A stretch of DNA of 64,000 bases from Bacteroidales bacterium (GTDB lineage: Bacteria > Bacteroidota > Bacteroidia > Bacteroidales > UBA10428): assembly GCA_035299085.1 (NCBI GenBank), contig DATGXG010000024.1:124001-188000 (forward strand), written 5' to 3'. The position numbers and the translations under genes are program-made. The notes beneath the pieces were generated by a model. It saw nothing but the letters and a program-made list of their open reading frames with translations. It was not told the DNA's origin and ran no database searches. This document shows positions 62,607 to 64,000 of this stretch, piece after piece. Within the stretch, counting starts at the first letter, position 1; each line of letters opens with the position of its first letter.

Positions 62607-62631
62607 TAGACGCGATAAATCGCGTCTCTAC
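62607..62631. repeat. GTAGAGACGC-family palindrome, second copy
   Basis: AGACGCGAT and its reverse complement surround two bases, with an additional CTCTAC on one side. The reverse strand reads GTAGAGACGCGAT, sharing ten bases with the hairpin at 4544. It lies between the GH20 and beta-propeller genes. Confidence 0.6.
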
Positions 62632-62637
62632 CTCTCC

Positions 62638-62665
62638 CTACTCCTTACTCCTTACTCCCTACTGC
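62638..62665. repeat. 7-bp tandem repeat, four units
   Basis: CTACTCC, TTACTCC twice and CTACTGC. The last unit contains the minus-strand TAG stop codon of the beta-propeller gene at 62659-62661, so the repeat runs into the coding region. Confidence 0.7.
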
Positions 62666-64000
62666 TTTCCGGAGTTGCTTACAAATGCCACATGCCGGCT
62701 GTCAGGCGACCATGACGGAACATTGATTGTCCCCTGCCCTCCGTAAAGATAAGCCACCACTTTGGGTGCGCCGCCGTTAACCGGCATAATTCTCAGCATT
62801 ACCCTTTTGTAAGAGGGATGTGCATCGGGATCGATTTCTGTCGGAAACGATATGAACAGAATCCATTTGCCATCCGGCGAAATATGCGGGAACCAGTCGT
62901 TATACTCATCAAAGGTAAGCTGTTCCCTTGCCGAACCATCCGGCTTCATTCTCCACAGCTGCATGGTGCCGGTCTGGCTGCCGTTATAGTAAATATATTT
63001 ATTGTCGGGTGATCCTTCAGGTCCGTCAACATGACCGTTTTTGAAGAAAGTAAGCTGTACTTCCGGTCCGCCGGCAGCGGGACTCTTATAAACATTATAA
63101 ATAGGAGTATCACGCTGGGCTACATAAAGCACCCATTTGTCATCTCCTGTCCATCCGTGGAAATAGGAGGGTGTTTTTTCCGTAATGAGTTTGCCTTCTC
63201 CGCCTGAAAGCGGTAACACATAAACCGATGATCCTCCGCCTGGCAAGCCGGGACGATGGTTGCTCACGGCAAGCATTTTACCTTTGAACGAGATGCCGTG
63301 ATCATTATTCATCCTGTCGAGTGATCCGGTATTCAGTTTCGCCGGTGTTCCTCCTTCAACAGGAATGGTATACAATGAGCCGTTTTCATTAAAAAGCAGG
63401 CTTTTTCCGTCAGGCATCCAGTTAGGTGCTTCAAAACGGCCTTTCGATTCATGAATTACTTTTCGCATACCGGTGAAAACATCAAGAATCTCCATCCTGC
63501 ATCCAATCCATCCTTCTTTATCGGGATTGTATGTATCAGCAACCGGCTGATCAATCCTTACATTCCAGATTTTCGCCTGTTCAACCACATCGGGGTTATG
63601 CGATGTAATAAAAATTCCTGCAAAAACATCATCCGGAAGATCATTTGCCATTGTGGTTCCTATAAGCTGTAAAGGCTCACCGACCTGGGCAGCCCTGAAG
63701 ATCATTTTTTTGCCCTGGCGTTCCAGCTGAAGCACCTGGTAACCTTCCTTGGGTGCAAAGATCTCATCCTGCGGGTCCCTCATGAAAGCGCCTTTCAAAG
63801 GCCGCCATTGCATAACGGTTAGCCCTGCACTGTGCAATACGGCACTGTAATGCGAAGAATTATCGTCAAGTGTTTCCCGTACCATCCAGCCCACTTTCCG
63901 GTGCGGGTCAACACCTTTTCCTTCAAAAGCAAAATTCGCTGTCAGAATAAAATCGCCTTTTAATTTTTTATAAGCATACTGAAATTCATCCCTTTCGAAC
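62659..64000 (-). CDS. TolB-like beta-propeller protein, 5' end cut by window edge
   Basis: The frame remains open to the right edge, so the start is outside; about 446 residues are visible (a GTG at 63894 exists but the upstream codons continue the fold: FQYAYKKLKGDFILTANFAF). The first part looks like a DUF1349/concanavalin-like domain (VGWMVRETLDDNSSHYSAVL). After it come WD40/PD40-type TolB repeats: FEAPNWMPDGKSLLFNENGS, DGPEGSPDNKYIYYNGSQTG, WFPHISPDGKWILFISFPTE and VPSWSPDSRHVAFVSNSG. Such proteins are usually exported and bind sugars or proteins; no catalytic residues are visible. It is on the same strand as the GH20 gene. Confidence 0.75.
   Translation of the reverse strand, partial: FERDEFQYAYKKLKGDFILTANFAFEGKGVDPHRKVGWMVRETLDDNSSHYSAVLHSAGLTVMQWRPLKGAFMRDPQDEIFAPKEGYQVLQLERQGKKMIFRAAQVGEPLQLIGTTMANDLPDDVFAGIFITSHNPDVVEQAKIWNVRIDQPVADTYNPDKEGWIGCRMEILDVFTGMRKVIHESKGRFEAPNWMPDGKSLLFNENGSLYTIPVEGGTPAKLNTGSLDRMNNDHGISFKGKMLAVSNHRPGLPGGGSSVYVLPLSGGEGKLITEKTPSYFHGWTGDDKWVLYVAQRDTPIYNVYKSPAAGGPEVQLTFFKNGHVDGPEGSPDNKYIYYNGSQTGTMQLWRMKPDGSAREQLTFDEYNDWFPHISPDGKWILFISFPTEIDPDAHPSYKRVMLRIMPVNGGAPKVVAYLYGGQGTINVPSWSPDSRHVAFVSNSGKQ

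Noticed and set aside
1..64000. tRNA or rRNA genes, prophage, plasmid origin
   Set aside because: None was recognised on either strand; all larger gaps are explained by repeats.

Overview
The window looks like a chromosomal segment of an environmental or anaerobic member of the Bacteroidetes (Bacteroidales/Marinilabiliales-like; inference). The grounds are a type IX secretion C-terminal sorting domain, a eukaryote-type hexokinase, many secreted or lipoprotein glycoside hydrolases (GH2, GH130, GH172, GH116, GH20, AGE epimerase), DUF4954, TAnnTTTG-type promoter boxes and mostly absent Shine-Dalgarno sequences. No rRNA, tRNA, phage or CRISPR locus was seen.

Layout. 1-11 kb: the end of a T9SS cargo protein, a GH2 beta-galactosidase, a Tat-exported TIM-barrel epimerase-like protein, hexokinase, an MFS exporter, a GH130 protein and a membrane-anchored AraC regulator. 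11-15 kb: an outer-membrane-like barrel, two S41 peptidases and a DinB-like protein in one run. 15-20 kb: an AspT/YidE-like antiporter, DUF4954 and a SIS isomerase in tight order. 20.3-21.7 kb: a REP-associated tyrosine transposase (RAYT) between two arrays of REP hairpins. 21.7-29.4 kb: an FtsX-like permease, an unrecognised exported protein and divergent GH172/GH116 genes. 29.5-35.4 kb: a MarR-TolC-MFP-RND efflux operon with three matching operator-like sites. 35.5 kb: an AGE epimerase.

37.1-49.7 kb holds the most interesting part: nine genes on the minus strand. In transcription order they are a CitD-CitE fusion, CitF, an isocitrate-dehydrogenase-family enzyme, an HD-like protein, two aconitase-superfamily enzymes, an ALDH7-type aminoadipate-semialdehyde dehydrogenase, a lysine-ketoglutarate-reductase-type enzyme and a saccharopine dehydrogenase. 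I propose, as inference, that together they run the fungal/Thermus aminoadipate pathway backwards: lysine to saccharopine, aminoadipate semialdehyde, aminoadipate, 2-oxoadipate, homoisocitrate, homoaconitate and homocitrate, then lyase cleavage to acetate and 2-oxoglutarate. That would regenerate the 2-oxoglutarate used in the first step. I know of no description of such an operon, but I could not search.

50-60.5 kb: gltX, then divergent menaquinone genes in the order ubiE/menG, menI-like, menF, menD, menB, menA, menC, menE (no menH seen), then an SPFH protein. 60.7-64 kb: a GH20 hexosaminidase and a beta-propeller protein cut by the right edge.

The intergenic space is rich in repeats: RAYT-linked REP/BIMEs, a 12-bp-TIR element (about 170-185 bp, 2 full copies and 1 half copy), a 354-356 bp element with 17-bp TIRs and a large internal hairpin, small palindromes, and short tandem repeats (7, 8, 11, 15-16 bp) that often run into the stop codons of minus-strand genes.
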